Assembly: GCA_949751835.1 (NCBI GenBank)
Contig: CATKHK010000075.1
Coordinates: forward strand, 62,001 to 126,000
Direction of reading: 5' to 3'
DNA: 64,000 bases
DNA from: Blepharisma japonicum
Taxonomy: Eukaryota; Ciliophora; Heterotrichea; Heterotrichida; Blepharismidae
Part shown: in pieces, positions 23,616 through 35,392 of the stretch
Position numbering within the stretch: the stretch's first letter is position 1
How the letters are laid out: each line of letters opens with the position of its first letter
Made by a program: the position numbers and the translations under genes
The notes under the pieces: generated by a model
The model's input: only the letters and a program-made list of their open reading frames with translations
The model's database searches: none
Told to the model about the DNA's origin: nothing

Positions 23616-23773
23616 AGGGGAGAATTTAAAAATGATATAAAGCCTTAAAATGTAAAAATAAATAATTTTTACAAAAATTCATTCAAAAAAATGCAAAGTT
23701 TATTATATAATTTCACTTGTGGATTTTGTAAAAAAGCAATTTTTTACATTTTTTGCACCATTTTTCCAATTAT
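23616..23773. other. IES-like insert in the PAS relic (158 bp, CAATTAT repeats)
   Basis: Copies of CAATTAT at 23609-23615 and 23767-23773 bracket 151 bp of AT-rich DNA plus one repeat. Deletion restores collinearity with the FINYGPPKKYY region of PAS-C. Its interior has the near-palindrome AAAATGTAAAAA...TTTTTTACATTTTTT. Confidence 0.65.
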
Positions 23774-23871
23774 GGGCCATTAAGAAGTATTATGAAGATA
23801 AAATGATCAGCCTTATGATTGGAATCTTTGACTAAATTAAATAATACAACAGTAAAATGCCAAGCCATCTA

Positions 23872-23948
23872 TTTATTACTCAAGAAAAAATAATTTAATA
23901 TGACTGCATTCCCTTATTTTCTATAGAATAAGGCCTACTATAATCATA
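23872..23948. other. IES-like insert in the PAS relic (77 bp, TA-bounded)
   Basis: This segment is absent from PAS-A to D. Joining at TA (23870-23871 and 23947-23948) gives AIYISMGIVP, against TSYISMGIVP in PAS-C. A single unit of 77 bp fits the short class of ciliate IESs. Confidence 0.65.
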
Positions 23949-24286
23949 CATAAGCATGGGAATAGTGCCTTAAATAGAACCTTATCTTAATGGGTTAAGA
24001 GAGTAGCAAACTATAAGAAAGACAATTGAAAAGACATTATAAAGCTTGAGCAATATTCAAATTGATATCAAGCTCAGAAACTTCTATCATAAATATCGTT
24101 ATGAATACTAATGATGCTTTAGTTTCTGGCACTTTAAACGATTTTGTTATCATAATCTTATTATATTTCTTATTGATGTTGATTCTTGCAATACTAAATT
24201 GTGTTTACAGCTGTAAATAATATGAAAAGTGGTAAATAATAAAAAAATTGAAATTAAAAGCTTTAAGCTTCCTAGATTCCAAAAAT

Positions 24287-24878
24287 TATAATGGAATATC
24301 TTATTATTTAAGATAAGTGATGGAAAATATATAAAATTTAAATCACCAGATAAAGTTCAGATTAGCCACTTTTTGGAAAATTTGTGCATGGAAGATCTGG
24401 AAATATAATTATTTTAGATATCGAATGGCTTAAATTCGAAAAATGTTAGGACAAAAAATATTATATTTTGTAACGCATTTTCTTATATGGGTCTGATGGA
24501 CTCAAAAGAGGCGGAACTTGCCTTTGTAAGACTACCAAGACCAAATCAGTATGCTGCAAACGCATTCGAGACTGTAAGAAGCAACCTACAAAAGAATTAA
24601 AAGCAAATCATATTCTACAAAGTTATGCTGATAACAATAAATAATATAAAAGACGATCTGATAGGAAAAATTGAAATCCTCAACTAATTCGAATGCTAAT
24701 TAATATTTTTTAGTTGTTCTTTAATTTATTGTTAAAATCGAAGTTCAGTATCTAATAAAAATATTAATTACTCAATTATTCTATACTGTTAAAATTCTGC
24801 ATTTAATTAAAAATGGCAATCTTATCTATTACCATTATTGATTTATTAATATCAATAAAATCTGCTTATAATATATAA
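24287..24878. repeat. 5' flank of module 2, duplicate of the flank of kinesin-RCC1-1
   Basis: The first ~310 bp duplicate 19130-19450 and the last ~250 bp duplicate 19900-20150, including the PAS 3' tail and the run up to ATG. About 430 bp present in module 1 between these parts are missing here. The 3' portion also resembles 35160-35392 upstream of kinesin-RCC1-3. The conserved part just before each ATG is a promoter candidate. Confidence 0.6.
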
Positions 24879-27800
24879 ATGAAATCAAAAGACAATATCA
24901 AAGTTTGCATCAGAAGCCGTCCTTTATTTTCTCAAGACTCAATAGACGCTTTTATCTACGACTCTTCATCAATCCAGTTAAAGCAATCAATCTCCAATGT
25001 TCCTTCATCCTATACATTTGACAATGTATTTGATTCCCAAACAAGCACTTCTGAAGTCTATGACACCGTCTGCAAAGAAATTATTGAAGGCGCAATAGAA
25101 GGATACAATGGTACTATTTTGGCATATGGCCAAACAACCTCAGGAAAAACGCATACAATTATAGGAAATCCAGAAAGTCCAGGAATTTTGTCCTTGACTT
25201 TTATCGATATTTTTAATATTATACAGAGCAAACGGAGAAAGTTTACTATATGAGTATCTTATTTAGAGGTTTATAACGAAATTATAAATGATTTATTAGA
25301 TCCTGGGTCAATTAATTTGAGGATCAGAGAAGATCCGACTGAAGGATATTTTGTGTCAGGATTAAAGCAGGTAGAGGTCAGAAATCCAAAAGAGGCAATA
25401 GAAATATTGGAATTCGGAGAAAAACACAGGAAATATAGAGCCACACACATCCATGAGCATTCGTCAAGGTCACATACTGTATTTAGAATTTTAATAGAAA
25501 GCAAAGATATAGATGGGCTGATTGATGATGGGAACGAGATCAGGATTAAAGGGAATATGAGATTTTCTGTACTAAATATAGTAGATCTTGCAGGGTCTGA
25601 AAGAATTGGAGATGTAGGGAGCATTAATACTTCAGAAACTACCCATATAAATAAAAGCTTATTTGTATTGTCAAATGTAATAAACAAGCTTGCTGATAAT
25701 CCTACGGCCTATATACCATTCAGAGATAGCAAGTTGACAAGAATATTAAGCAATTCCTTAGGAGGTAATGCTTTGACTGCAATTATTTGTGCAATAGCAC
25801 CAGAAATGAATAACATTCAATTAAGCACATCTACCTTAAGATTTGCTACAAGGGCTAAAACTATCAAAAATCAGCCAATTATCAATGAAGTTATAGATGA
25901 TTCGAACCTAATCGCAGGCTATAAAAATAAAATTGCTAGACTTGAGGCTCAAATTTCTTCAATTATTACAAGCAAAGATAAAGAAATAAATAAGCTTAAA
26001 GAAGAAAATGCAAAAATAAGAGAACTCTCGATGAACATTCCTGAAAAACAAAATGAAGAGCAGGCTATAAAATTTGCAAATGAAAGTGAGAAGGAGTTTT
26101 ATGAGAAGTATAAAGATCTGAAAAGAATTTTTAAAATACAGATTTCGATAAAACATTCACTTATAAAGGAGTTAAGCGAGATAAAAGAGTTAGGAATAAT
26201 TGGATCATATCAGATTTTTAAATAGAATTTAATTTAAGTATGATAGTTAGCTCAATGCTTAGGATTGCAGCTATTCGATTTTATTTTTAAAAAAATGTGT
26301 GTAGGTCTCCTCACCAAATAATTGGGTTTGACATTAAAAAAAGAAAATTTGATAAAGAAAATTCAATAGAAGTCGTTAAGCTATCGGATTGAGAATCAGA
26401 ATGCTTGAAGCTTAGGAATAATTACTTGATCGAATTAGCGGCACTTGATGAAAATTATTGGGATCATTTAGGTAAACTTTTCGCAAGACTTAGAGGAAAT
26501 AAAGCTTCTGAAGACAGAAAACCTGCTATTAAAATTGAACCAATATCTAGGCCGATTACCAGTGCTCAGCCAAAAATATTAAGCCCGATTTCTCAAGAAA
26601 ATGTCAGAATTCGCCATAAAGTTGTAAATACTTATAGAAATCAACCCCCAGCTTTGCTTAATCCAGCCAAAAAAGAGACCTCAAAATCAAGCCTAACTGT
26701 AATGAGTCCGATTTCTGCTAACTCTCCCGAGAACCGAAGTTCCGACCCCAGTCCTTTTAAGCTTGTATATGAAGATACCGAAGATACTTCAAAAATTACT
26801 AATATTCGAAAATACTCAGATGGTTCTGCTTCATTACCAAGGAAAGTTATAGCTCTAGAATCCGATTCTTCATCTGATGAAATAGCTTCTTGCTCTGAAG
26901 AAGAAGAAGAAGAAGAACAAAAATACAATCCTCCTCCAAATTCATCTCCGCCTACCGAATCACTAAATCCTGTACTTTCAGACCTAAAGCAAGGCGGAAA
27001 TATGATTTTATTTGGCATGAATAGAAATGGGAGCTGCGCAGGTAAAAACAAATATCCTAACTCGAGCTATAATTATCTTGAGCATGAATATTCAGAAATA
27101 GTCTCAGGGTATTATCATAACGCAGTCATCGATAATCAAGGAGTGTTAAGGATGTTTGGAAATGGAAATGTAGGCCAGCTAGGAAACGTAAATTTAAAAT
27201 CAACATATATACCTCAGCTTGTAAGCCACCCTTTAAGAGAAGTCCCTATAAGTATGGTAGCTTGTGGATGGCTACATACAATTTGTGTCACAAAAATAGG
27301 ACAAGTTTTTACTTGGGGCTTCAATGGAGATGGGCAGCTTGGCTTAGGCGATTTTTATGATAGATCTTGGCCTGTCATGGTTAATGATATGGACTCAGTA
27401 AACTATGTAGCAGCTGGACACTTACATTCAGCTTGTATAAAAAACGGTGAACTTTATATGTGGGGTGCGAATCCTGATGGGAGATTATTTAAGCAGCCTG
27501 TGCAGATTAAGCGTAGAGTGTTTAAAAAGGAAGAAAGTCCAATAAAAATTGTTGAAATTAGTAATATTGTGGAAATTGCTTTGGGGATTTCGCATTCTAT
27601 AGCGCTGACTTCTAATGGGGATGTGTATACTTGCGGAAGCACTGATCACGGACAACTTGGAATGGGGGCAAATTATGAAATTTATTCAGCACTATTTAAA
27701 ATTCCAATGTTTGGAAATATGATAAAAGCAACAAAAGTTAAATGTGGAGATGGGTATTCAGCAATTTTGGACTCACAAAAGCGTTTATATACTTTTGGAA

Positions 27801-28090
27801 AAGGAAGTTATGGAAGATTAGGCTTAGGACACAATATGAATGTCCTCACTCCACAGCTTGTCTCAAAAACCATCAAATTCATTGACATATCATGTGGTGG
27901 AAGGCACATGATGGGTATTGATATAAATGGAGAAACCTATGCATGGGGTCATGGCTATTATTTCCAGCTAGGCACGATGAATCAAGAAGATAGTATGGTC
28001 CCCATTTGTATAAATCTTAGTAGAACCGCAGGGAAATGGGCAGGGAAAATTTCCTGTGGGTATTATCATTCTGCTATTCAAACCTTATAA
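24879..28090 (+). CDS. Kinesin-RCC1 fusion protein, copy 2 (with one IES-like insert)
   Basis: Without the insert at 26204-26325 the gene encodes about 1,029 residues, the same length as copy 1 and nearly identical in the motor (same P-loop, LVDLAGSER changed to IVDLAGSER) and in the propeller. One TGA (25251-25253) stands for Trp where copies 1 and 3 have Leu (TTA); this needs TGA as sense and would otherwise split the motor in two. The disordered linker differs most among the three copies, as expected for weakly constrained sequence. The gene ends at TAA 28088-28090. It is followed by a gene X relic and preceded by PAS relics. Confidence 0.85.
26204..26325. other. IES-like insert in kinesin-RCC1-2 (122 bp, AATAATTGG repeats)
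   Basis: Repeat copies lie at 26195-26203 and 26317-26325. The insert is homologous to the 114-bp insert of copy 1 but is 8 bp longer (an indel near its left end). Its deletion joins the kinesin and RCC1 parts in frame at the same codon as in copy 1. Confidence 0.82.
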
Positions 28091-28149
28091 TATTCTAAAA
28101 TCTATTAATATTAAAATCAATAGTAGAGCGTAAAATAAATGGAATTAAT

Positions 28150-28265
28150 ATGAGGATGGTGCCCTATACAGGGATCTATAACAGTGACCGATCCTTTATT
28201 TTGAATAATAGCATACTGATTGAAGAAATTCATGGCGATTTGCCTACAAAATTTACTGCATGACC
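28150..28265 (+). pseudogene. Truncated relic of gene X (module 2), followed by a few PAS-gene bases
   Basis: The frame MRMVPYTGIYNSDRSFILNN... EEIHGDLP follows gene X, then homology breaks at nearly the same point as in module 1. The next ~60 bp (to about 28320) resemble the start of the PAS relic at 23536. The X/PAS deletion therefore predates the duplication of modules 1 and 2. Confidence 0.7.
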
Positions 28266-28329
28266 GAAATTCTTTTATTCAGTTGAAAATTTTGATCACA
28301 TCAATTATAGGGAGATAAAAATGCAAAAA

Positions 28330-29601
28330 AATAGCTTTTTGCAAAAGCTCATTATCGTATTTTTATAATTTAAAAAAAATTTAATAGTTTTAAAATTCTA
28401 TAAAAATTTAAATATTGTGTGTGGTCTATTTACTATACAAGATCAAAAATAAAATCTATATTATTGATTAAAACCTTATTTTTAACGATATTTATTATGC
28501 TGAGGAAAATCATGATTATAAAATTGTTCTAGTGCATGCGAGGGTTCAATTTTAATTTAATAAAGAATGAGATTAGAATTTAATGAATTAAAAAATTCTA
28601 TTTTAATATTGCAATATTATTTTATGCTGTTTATATAGATTATTGTGCAATTATACTTTATTCGGAGAATAAATAAATTCTGGATAAATATTAGAAAACT
28701 GATAAATTTTAATTAATCTATATCTTTAACTTCTCCTTCGAGGTTGCCTCCCAGAACTATTATCATCTTTACACGTGTCAGGCTAATAAACATCTAGGCC
28801 GATCCTCTTTGCTGTGCCAAAAAGCATGCCCAATTATATTCCAACTTTAACGGGGAAAGACCTATAAATCACCTTTAATAAAACTCATCATTGTTCATAT
28901 TATATTTTTCATCTATTTTTATCTTATATTAATCTCTGATCTGGCTTATTCTTCCTATTTAATTGGCATATTTGTAAATATTTTCTATATTTGATTTTTT
29001 ATTACACATTTTATTGAATAATCATTATTTAGAGTAAAATGATTATTTCTCAAATGAATGTTCTAATTAAACCAATATAAAAATTTAATAGATTTTGCAT
29101 AATTTATAATCTTTGATACACTCACAAAATCTAACGTATAGCATTTCAGTCAGAGCGGTCATTACGTCACAGAATAATATTTTTTACTATGGACTTTGAA
29201 ATAGTTAAAAGGAAATTTCTAGAAATGATGAAAATATAACAGAGTGCTTTAAAAAATTTTAAAAGTTTCTCTTTGATATTTTTGGAATGCGGCGGCTAAA
29301 ACTGATAAAAATTCTCAGCTAGTAAATGTATGAAAAATATATTCGAAATTAATCATTACCTTTGAAAATAATGAGCGAAAGATTGTTTTCTGTTATATGA
29401 AATTTTTTTATTTACTATGAAAGGTGGGAAAGAAAGGCTCAATATCTTATATAAAAGTGATTTCATAAATTTGATGAATATTTAAAATCTATAAAAATAA
29501 TTAGCTTCATTCAAAATATTCTGTGAATTAATGATGCTTAACTTTAATAAAAAATCATCACCTATTTTATGATGATTAAAAGTAATTAAAAATCTTTTAA
29601 A
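28330..29601. other. Intergenic, AT-rich, upstream of PAS-D
   Basis: About 1.27 kb. A GC-richer patch at 28735-28870 and another near 29130-29170 have no open frame and may be old insertion debris. The rest is A/T-rich. The last few hundred bases should hold the PAS-D promoter; no motif is recognised. Confidence 0.45.
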
Positions 29602-32600
29602 ATGCATCAAGAAGAGTCAGTAAAAAGCAAAGCAAGCAGCACTTATAGATTTAATACAATTATATGCAAGCGCAATGATTTGTATAAGCGCCTTGAGGTT
29701 GAAAGGGTCAATCATTATCAAATTGTTTTATTTGAAACATTTATGAAATTGAGAAATAGTGATAGTAAGATTAAAATTGGCAAAGAATGTCTTATTCTCA
29801 AGTACGCTGCATTTTTTATTAGGAAAGTCCAGCTCTTATCTATTGTACTTATTAATTTTGAAGCTTCTTCCAGTTTGACCTTAGAAACTTCATTAAATTG
29901 GCTAATGAAGTTAGTGCGATTTGATATCATTTGCAGTGAGTGCCATGCTCAATATTTATTTCTCTATATCTTATTATTAAGTTTGTGAGTGTTTGGCATT
30001 AGCTTTTACTTGATTTACCTTCAAATTTACTACAAGAGAAATTATATCTTTAAGCCTCTCATTTTTATTGTTGAATTCTTAGGATGGGTAAATGAAAATT
30101 TATTTTTTATTCCTTATTTATATAGTGTTGGAATATATTCAAAATATACTTTCCTCGATAATTCTGCTGAAGCAACAGAATACAATAATATAAATTCATC
30201 TGATTATAACACATATTGGGCAATACCCTTAATTTTAGCATTACCTATTATAGTTCTAGCTACCTTGTTCAGAACTATTTATTTTTGTAAACCTTGCTAT
30301 ACAAAAAAAATTAGAAGAAATAGGATGCATTCACTAATTGCTTTGAAAGATACTTTTTTCCAATTAATTTTGGTTTTTTTATCATTTTACAATTCAGAAT
30401 TATTTTTTAACATTTTGTGTACCTTAATATCTATTTATATGATATTTCATTATTTTATATACTTACCATTTGTAGCATTATTTGATAATTTATTTGAACT
30501 GAGCACTTGGACTATGGTTTTATTTGGAATTATTTCTCATCAAATTTCAATTCATACAGATGCGCAATTTGCTCCTACATTAATTATGATTTTTATCTAT
30601 CCTTGCTCTTGGGTCATTTTAAATTATTTTATGAGTCAATATTTTTATCGCCATTTAAATAAGTGCAATACAGATCCATACAGTTCAGAATTTAAAATAA
30701 GACAGCTTGTGCTTAATAAAAAATCAAACAATTTGTATGAAAATTCAAGACTACAAATACAATCTCTTTTCAAAGAATCTACAAAAAAGTTTTTATCATT
30801 TAAATTGCTATTTGTATGAGAAAGTTTATATTACTTAAAATATGAGAAAAATGAATCAATAAGTTTATTGAAATTGTCAAAAATTAACTTCTCTTGCCCA
30901 AAAATTTCAAACAAATGATGTAAAATTATTAGAAGTAAAACAGAATATTTAAGCTTCCCTGATATAGAAGCTGAATATTTATATTACTATTATTATAATA
31001 AGCTATCAAATGAAGATCGAAAAAGGGATATAATATTAATAAAATATATCAAAGATATTAATATGCTAAATACAAAAGATTTAGAAGTTATAAGTGAACT
31101 TTGAGAATTGTATGGAAAATTATCCACTATTTCTGAGCTCAATGCAAATTCTATTAGTAAGTCATGTGCAATACTTGCTAAATCTAAAAGAAAATATGAA
31201 AGAAAAGCAGAAAAAATGATAAAAAGGCACAGCACAGATCCATTAGTCTTTGAAATTTATGGATCTTATAAAGCTAATTTTTTAGATAATGCTCAGGGAA
31301 AATTACTTCTAGAGCGCAGCAGAAATTTAAAAAATGAAAAAGTTAAAAATATTGATGGAATAAAAAATAATGGCCCTGCTATTATTGTTGTAAGTGGTAT
31401 GGTTGGCACTATTGGTGATATTTTATATTTGAATGATGAAATATTAAAACTATTGAACATTGATAATGCTGATGATTATCTTGGCACAAGCTTTATACAG
31501 TTTATTCCAGCTCCTTTTGACGTAATGCACAACGATATTTTAAGCCGAAATTTAATAAATGGCAAAAAATTTGAGATGCATAGGCCAAATCTCTTTTTAA
31601 TCACAACAAGAGGAGATTGTGTAGAAGTAACTATGCATTTTCGTCTATCATTTTTTAAACAAAATCCTTATTTTATTGCGGATTTCAATATGACAGGCTA
31701 TAATAGCAACATGATTCTTCACTCCCCAGAAGGATATATATATGCTTCTTCTCGAAATATTCATCAACTAATAGGTGACAGGAAAGGCAATTTGTTTGAA
31801 ATCCTCAACAATATTTCTTATTATTATGAAACATATGGGCCAGGGAGTCCCTTTGAATACCACGAAGACTTCAACTGCTTTATGCTAAGAGCAAAACTTG
31901 AAATTGATGGTTCAAAATTAGAAGTTTTATATCTTGTAAAGGATGATGATTATTTTAACCAAATTAAAGACCTAGGAAAAGTATCTACAATTGCTAGCGA
32001 CGAACGATTTGATAAAAATGAATTCTTAACCATGCAAACAGATTCACTTCTTCAAAGTGGAGTAATGAATTCACAAGCCTCGCTATTGGAAAGAGATAAT
32101 GATGAAAAAGAGAAAAAAAATAACTATGATAGTGAAAAAGTAAGAATTTTTTGTAATTCTATTAATTTGAAGGTAAGAATTTCTATACTCTGCTTACTTG
32201 GAATCATTGTTTCAGCTTTACTTACTGAGGAATATTTAATTGAAAAAATCGATTTCTCAAATTTTATAAGTAACTTTGCAACAATGAGATTTTTAGGATT
32301 AAGTGTGCTAACTGATTCTAGATCTCTTGATTTATTAAGCCAAGGCTACAACTTATCATCAACAGAGACAGCATATAGGACTTCGCTACAGACAAATTTG
32401 ATAACTTTAAAAACTTATTTGACATCAATAGATTCAGAAATATCTTCTTATAAATATTTGACCAATGTTTTTTTAGAAAGTGAAATAATGGTAACTGAAA
32501 GTCTAAATAACGGCAATTTTTATGTAAATAAAGTAAATTTATATCAAGCTTTACAAAAAATTATTCACTTGTTAAATTAATTCAATAATATTTATATAAA

Positions 32601-35201
32601 ATTAAGCTCTAACGCAGGATATAAAAGATAAAATGCAATGCATCAGTCACAAGGAAGATTCACCAAGTGCAGTACTGTGCTGATTAATCTTTGTATTGGA
32701 AATCATAATTAAAAACAGAAGAAATTATGCAAAGACACTTTTGTTGCGTTTTTTTATCTGAAGAAGGCATTTGATTCTGTTGATAGGAGCATATTGATTG
32801 ATACAATGATTAATAGGGGAGTTGACAGGAAGTTGACTGCGGTGACTATTTCAATGATGGATGGAGAGGAAAGTACGATTATCATGAATGTGAATAATAT
32901 GGGCAGGATCGGCAGAGGCGTAAGACAAGGTGATAATTGCTTCAAATTTGCTTCAATTTAATTCATAATAATCTAGTATTATTGCTGAGGATTCAAAGAT
33001 ACTGAAGAAATTAATTGATACTTTGGAGGTATGGGCAAAAAGGTACTGCATTAAGATAAATCAGGATAAATCAGAAGTAGTTGGGACTTCAAACATATGG
33101 AAGGAAGAGTTATAAAAATGCGAACAGCAATGAGTGCAATCCTTGGGAGGGTTAAAGCTCTGAAAGGCATACAATTGAGGAAGAAAATTTAAATATTAAT
33201 AGCATGCCTAAATACCGTTGGAATTTATGGATTGGAGGCGCCAGAGATAATGGAAGGTATGAGTAATCTCCTGAATCAGCTGGAAGTAAAGCAGGGAAAT
33301 AGGATTAGATCAGTGTTGGTAGCTCCAAAAGGTGTGAAAAAGAATCTCTCTGCATGGAGCCAGGAATCCTAGGTATAAAAATGCAGTTGGCGGTGAGTTG
33401 TGAATGGGACAATGCTAGTAGAAGCCTATAAATTGAATAAATGTATTGATTTGATGTGAGCCAGAACGTGGGCAAAATGAGCAGAGACAATAAAATTAAA
33501 TCAAAACGGAAATAGAGAGTAAAGTAATCAAGGAAAATAATAAAAGATAGAATAAGGAAGATGCATGAGTTCATCATTTAGAAAGTTAGAAAATATTGTT
33601 TAAGAGTTGTAAAAGATTACTAGACTGCTTTTGAGAAACAATTATAGGAGGAATATGGTTGGGAAGAGTCCATACACGTATATGAGTACTCATAGGGAAC
33701 ACGAGATAGCTCACATGCATGATCTCAATACATAAGGCACTTGAGTCAAAATAGATGCTGAAGGAGCTGTGAATAAATTAGAGAAGATGAATTTCAATTG
33801 CTGGATGAAATCTATTTATATGAAGAAGAAGGATTGGAATTCTTGATGAGACTCGAAAATTTTGGAATATGAGAAGGAATTTTAAAGAGAAACTTAAAGT
33901 GCATGAATTTGTGCATTATTAACGGAAAATAACTGCAAGGAGAAGCTTGATGAGGTGGACTTGGAAATTAAAAGATTTATTTAGTTGGTTATGGAATAAA
34001 AAAAGGGAAAAGCTGAGAAAAGAACGTAATAATAATTCAAAATTATTAGGAAGGCTCAAAAATTGCTAACACTGAATTTTCTAATTTTTATGAAGTTCAA
34101 GCAAGTTTTTTTTTCCTTTATTTGAATTTTCCTGGAGAAATTTTTGGATGTCTAAATACAAGTCTGCATTTTAATATTGAAGAAATACAAAGTAATACGA
34201 TATCTGTGTTGAATTTATGAGCATGTTTTAAATTACTTATTTTTATTCCAGCTTTTCTCATTATTATTCTTTCAATTCAAAATATAATAAATCTTGAAAA
34301 ATACAACCAAAAAAATTGAAAAGAAATTTCCACACTAAGTGTCGAACGTAAAATAATTATCAGAGAAAAGCTTATAGATAGACTAAGTCAATATCATGGT
34401 GTCGAAGCTGAAGAAGTAGTTCAAAAGCAAAGTAAAAAGAAAAAAATTTATCTATTTATTTGAAAATCTTTTATCTTTAAAATCCTCCTATTGGAATTTG
34501 CCAGTATTTTATATTATTTTATTTCTATTTATGTATTTCAAAATCAAATTAGAGATATTTTGATTTCTCAAACTGATTATAGATTTAGTTCTGGATTGAG
34601 AAGATCACTGACTGAAAGTACTTATTTTTGAGCAAGAGAACAATTTTTAGACAAAAACAATGGATCGTTTATTACTAATATTCTTCACGAAAGAAGCCCG
34701 TTTCCTTCTATTACAGATAGATTACAAGTCTTGATTGATGAATATAATTATTATCAAAAATTTATCAATTATGGGCCATTGAAGAAATATTACAATAATG
34801 ACATAATAGATCTCATGGTTGGAAATCCATGCACACAATTAAACAGAACAATAGCAAAATGCCAAAGCAGTTATATAAGTATGGGAATAGTGCCATCAAT
34901 TGAGCTTTATATTAATGAGATAAAAAGAGTAGAAAGTTATAGCAAAAATGACTGAAAAAGCATTATAGAGCTGGAGCAGTACTCTAAATTGATAACAAGC
35001 TCAGTAAGCTTGATGGTAAATATTTTTATGAATACCACCAAAACCTATATTGATGGAAATTTGAATTATTTAGTCCTTGCATCTGTATTTTATTTCTTAG
35101 TTACTTGTGCTATTGCAATGCTGATTATGCTGGCAACTATAAATAAAATAAAAGACGATCTGATAGGAAAAATTGAAGTTCTCAAGTACTTCGAATGCTA
35201 A
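29602..35201 (+). CDS. PAS-D: multi-pass membrane PAS protein split by a LINE-bearing insert
   Basis: The frame starts at ATG 29602 (MHQEESVKSKASS) and is open with TGA as Trp to 32565, then resumes at about 34048 and stays open to TAA/TAG at 35199-35201. Both halves match PAS-C end to end: N-terminal TM bundle, helical region, PAS domain (VVSGMVGTIGDILYLN; FIQFIPAPFDVMHNDIL) and the four C-terminal TMs. The ~1.48-kb insert carries a decayed reverse transcriptase. Direct joining at its 9-bp repeats leaves the frame one base short of the paralogue alignment; a TA-TA join (32562/34067) keeps the frame but drops seven conserved codons. It is therefore either a pseudogene broken recently, since no other damage is visible, or a gene repaired by a junction I cannot define. 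It is the upstream member of the only complete module. Confidence 0.75.
32566..34047 (+). mobile_element. Decayed non-LTR (LINE-type) retrotransposon fragment inserted in PAS-D
   Basis: The insert is flanked by AAAATTATT at 32557-32565 and 34039-34047, a probable 9-bp target duplication. Within it, about 32730-32960 reads FFYLKKAFDSVDRSILIDTM and later GRGVRQGDN, the palm motifs of LINE reverse transcriptases. About 32980-33110 reads a degraded YADD block (IAEDSKILKKLIDTLEVWAK) and INQDKSEVVGTSN. About 33120-33330 resembles the thumb region (RTAMSAILGRVKALKG, GIYGLEAPEI). Stops and deletions break it in several places, and no endonuclease part is visible, so it is a 5'-truncated dead copy. 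It is more GC-rich than its host gene. It may have been carried in as part of an IES. Confidence 0.75.
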
Positions 35202-35392
35202 TTGATAATTTAACTTTTCTATAATTTATTACTAAAGTCTAGATTTAGTAACTAAAAATAATTACTTTTCTTAATTATTTCTTAAAAAATATTTCATCTG
35301 CCTAAATTCTTCATTTAATTATTAAAATGGCAATCTCATCTACTGCATTTCTTGATTATTAAAATCATAAAGCCTATTCATAACAATTTAAA

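Larger units (their letters stand above)
23536..24245 (+). pseudogene. PAS-gene C-terminal relic with two IES-like inserts
   Basis: The sequence follows the C-terminal part of PAS-C (from the FPSIPHKLQILIDDYKYCQK region to the last TM and INTAVNKMK region) but carries several indels and stops, so it is a pseudogene of a host gene. Two segments absent from all paralogues interrupt it: 23616-23773 between CAATTAT repeats and 23872-23948 between TA dinucleotides. It lies between the X relic and the 5' flank of kinesin-RCC1-2. Confidence 0.7.
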
